From Candidatus Colicola coprequi (lineage in GTDB: Bacteria; Bacteroidota; Bacteroidia; Bacteroidales; Paludibacteraceae), in assembly GCA_018065765.1 (NCBI GenBank), contig JAGHSR010000026.1, forward strand, positions 1 through 7,767: DNA of 7,767 nucleotides, written 5' to 3'. The translations under genes and the position numbers were made by a program. The notes below the pieces were generated by a model that was not told the origin of the DNA, ran no database searches, and saw nothing but the letters and a program-made list of their open reading frames with translations. This document shows, in pieces, positions 6,027-7,767 of the stretch. The number at the start of each line of letters is the position of its first letter. The first letter of the stretch is position 1.

Positions 6027-7733
6027 TCACATTTTGCCAAACTTACGATCATTGAGTGCTTCATCAACATTGATGATGTAGTCTCCCATTTTCTCACACT
6101 CAAGAATAATATCCATGTAATTGACACCTGTCAAATAGTCGTATTGGTGTTCTGTCACATTGATGATGTTCTCTGCTTTCAACAAATCCCGGAAATTGTT
6201 TATCTCCAGTTCCATATCTCGCGCTTCGATAAAATCGGCATCGGAGATATGATTTTCCTCCTCCAATACGGATACCATCTTCGTTAAGGCTTTCTCTACC
6301 AAGTCAAACATATGCTTGATGTTGTTCTCTTGATACTTAGTAAAGAGGAACTTGCCTTGATGCCGAAACATAATGTAACGAGCCAGATTATAGTTGGCAT
6401 CTCCCACGGACTCCAATTCGCTAACAATTCGCAACATTTTATGTACCTCATGTTTGGACTGTTCGCTAAGACGTCCATCTGCCACTTTGTTCAGGTAAGT
6501 AGCGATTTCCACTTCCATACGGTCAGAAATGCCCTCATACTTCTCTACCCGACTATATATAGCGACAAATTCGCTATCATCATTTGTATCAAACATTTGG
6601 CGATTCATGGAAATCATGCGTCCAACACGAATAGCCATGACATGCATCTCTTTCCACGCTTGCAAGATGGAAAATTCAGAAGTGGACATCAAACCACCGG
6701 AAATAAACTTGAGTTGATCCTCTTCTTCCTTGTTTTTGTTAGGAATAAGACGGCATACCAATTTCTCGAGTTGATGAACAAAACCTATTAAAATACACGT
6801 ATTGCAGATATTGAATGCGGAGTGGAAGGTAGCCAAGATTGCATTCAATTGATTAGGGTTGACATCGGACACCTGTCCCGGAGTGAAATCAACTCCCCAT
6901 ATTTGACATATTCCTCCAACAAACTTACGAAAGACACATAAGATCCACAATACACCGAATATATTGAAGACCAAATGTGCCATAGCTGCTCGTCGAGCCT
7001 GTGTAGAAGCAGACAAAGCAACTACATTAGAGGTTAGAGTAGTACCTATATTTTCTCCCATAACCAAGGCTATACCCATATCAATGGGCAACACATGCGT
7101 AGAGCAGAGGGTCATCGTGATAGCCATGATGGCTGCAGATGACTGGACAGCAAAAGTCAAAATACCACCAACGAACAAATAAAGAAAATAGCTGCCATAT
7201 CCATAAGAAGATGTTTGCTCAAAGAACTGCGTCACGGCATGCACTTTATCCAATTGCATTTCATTGGCATTGAGTTTGAGAGTTGTCAGACCTAAAAGCA
7301 TGAGTGCGAGACCGATGATGAACTCACCCATATTGGCTTTCTTCTTGGTATAAATAAGGATTACAGCCAATAATATGGCGGTGTAAACGACAAATCGCAT
7401 ATCAAACGAACCACCACCAAGTACCATAATCCAAGCCGTGAATGTTGTGCCGATATTGGCACCCATAATAACGGAAATAGCTTGACTTAGTGACAGAAGG
7501 CCGGCACTAACAAACGAGACAGTCATCACCGTTGTGGCAGTAGATGACTGTATGCTGGCTGTAATAAAAGCACCTGTCAAAACGCCTGAAAAGCGGTTGG
7601 TGGTCATAGTCCCAAGTACATTACTGAGTTTGCTACCGGCCATTTTTTGCAATCCTTCACTCATGACTTTCATACCATACATAAGCATAGCAACAGAGCC
7701 AATCAGAGTCAGGATTTGAAGTAAAAGTTGCAT
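6027..7733 (-). CDS. Na+/phosphate cotransporter family protein with PhoU-like domain
   Basis: A 568-residue inner-membrane protein of the NaPi-II/NptA type. The N-terminal part has two inverted-repeat units, each with the QSS signature: QSSTATT at 62-68 with GANIGTT at 91-97, and QSSAA at 197-201 with GENIGTT at 226-232. About eight to ten hydrophobic helices run up to about 325. A charged linker (332-340) leads to a helical cytoplasmic PhoU-like domain at about 360-560, with conserved-looking E/D-rich helices such as LESVGDANYNLARY (440-453) and ECEKMGDYIINVDE (545-558). Probable role: sodium-driven uptake of inorganic phosphate, though some family members are suspected of exporting phosphate or handling other anions. 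It faces rodA tail to tail with 9 nt between the stops, so it is transcribed separately. No frameshift or missing motif. Start ATG chosen because a -7 promoter element lies about 28 nt upstream. Confidence 0.93.
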   Translation of the reverse strand: MQLLLQILTLIGSVAMLMYGMKVMSEGLQKMAGSKLSNVLGTMTTNRFSGVLTGAFITASIQSSTATTVMTVSFVSAGLLSLSQAISVIMGANIGTTFTAWIMVLGGGSFDMRFVVYTAILLAVILIYTKKKANMGEFIIGLALMLLGLTTLKLNANEMQLDKVHAVTQFFEQTSSYGYGSYFLYLFVGGILTFAVQSSAAIMAITMTLCSTHVLPIDMGIALVMGENIGTTLTSNVVALSASTQARRAAMAHLVFNIFGVLWILCVFRKFVGGICQIWGVDFTPGQVSDVNPNQLNAILATFHSAFNICNTCILIGFVHQLEKLVCRLIPNKNKEEEDQLKFISGGLMSTSEFSILQAWKEMHVMAIRVGRMISMNRQMFDTNDDSEFVAIYSRVEKYEGISDRMEVEIATYLNKVADGRLSEQSKHEVHKMLRIVSELESVGDANYNLARYIMFRHQGKFLFTKYQENNIKHMFDLVEKALTKMVSVLEEENHISDADFIEARDMELEINNFRDLLKAENIINVTEHQYDYLTGVNYMDIILECEKMGDYIINVDEALNDRKFGKM

Positions 7734-7760
7734 AGAATATGGTAGTAATCAATTATAGTG

Positions 7761-7767
7761 CAAAGGT
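7761..7767 (-). promoter_or_regulatory. Probable -7 element of the transporter gene promoter (cut by window edge)
   Basis: Read on the minus strand, the window begins ACCTTTGCAC. If base 7768 is an A on the plus strand, this completes TACCTTTG, a perfect Bacteroidota -7 element identical to that of the tRNA-Asn promoter. It would place transcription start near 7753-7757 and leave a leader of about 20-24 nt before the ATG at 7733. The -33 TTTG would lie outside the window, so the call rests on half a promoter. Confidence 0.55.

Noticed and set aside
6312..6791. 159-codon plus-strand frame antisense to the PhoU-like part of the transporter gene
   Set aside because: Complementary to a well-supported domain; no promoter or family resemblance seen.
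1..7767. A novel defence, mobile or biosynthetic system
   Set aside because: Both strands were scanned for repeats arrays, transposase or integrase-like proteins, toxin-antitoxin pairs and unfamiliar gene clusters. Every large reading frame is a known housekeeping family, and no CRISPR-like array or element ends were seen.

Overview
The window looks like a chromosomal segment of a Bacteroidota bacterium, most likely order Bacteroidales. Three things point there: promoter elements of the Bacteroidota type (TTTG, about 20 bp, TAnnTTTG) ahead of the tRNA and of mreB; AT-rich start regions without Shine-Dalgarno sequences; and protein sequences that read as Bacteroidales versions of the Rod system. 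I cannot fix a genus from sequence alone.

Layout, left to right: an AT-rich flank (1-146) carries the promoter for a tRNA-Asn(GUU) gene (147-220), which is closed by a strong intrinsic terminator (223-250). A gene-free spacer (251-428) follows, then the mreB promoter (429-459) and a leader of about 108 nt. From 574 to 6017 there is a compact five-gene plus-strand operon: mreB, mreC, mreD, mrdA (PBP2) and rodA. All junctions are tight: a 3-nt gap, then overlaps of 1, 4 and 17 nt. Tail to tail with rodA, 9 nt away, is a minus-strand gene for a Na+/phosphate-cotransporter-family protein with a C-terminal PhoU-like domain (6027-7733). Its promoter appears to run off the right edge of the window.

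Function: the five genes encode the core of the elongasome (Rod complex). MreB is the cytoplasmic actin-like filament. MreC and MreD are membrane linkers. RodA is the SEDS glycosyltransferase that polymerises lipid II, and PBP2 is the transpeptidase that crosslinks the new glycan. Every diagnostic catalytic motif I looked for is present, so the operon appears intact and functional. The phosphate-transporter gene is a convergent neighbour with no evident functional link.

This is a conserved housekeeping region, and I found no sign of a new multi-gene system. The points most worth a second look are the TTG start codon of mreC, which lies in the same reading frame as mreB behind a single TAA; the chain of coupled gene junctions; alternative short pairings in the mreB leader; and the identical -7 promoter sequences of the tRNA and the transporter gene.
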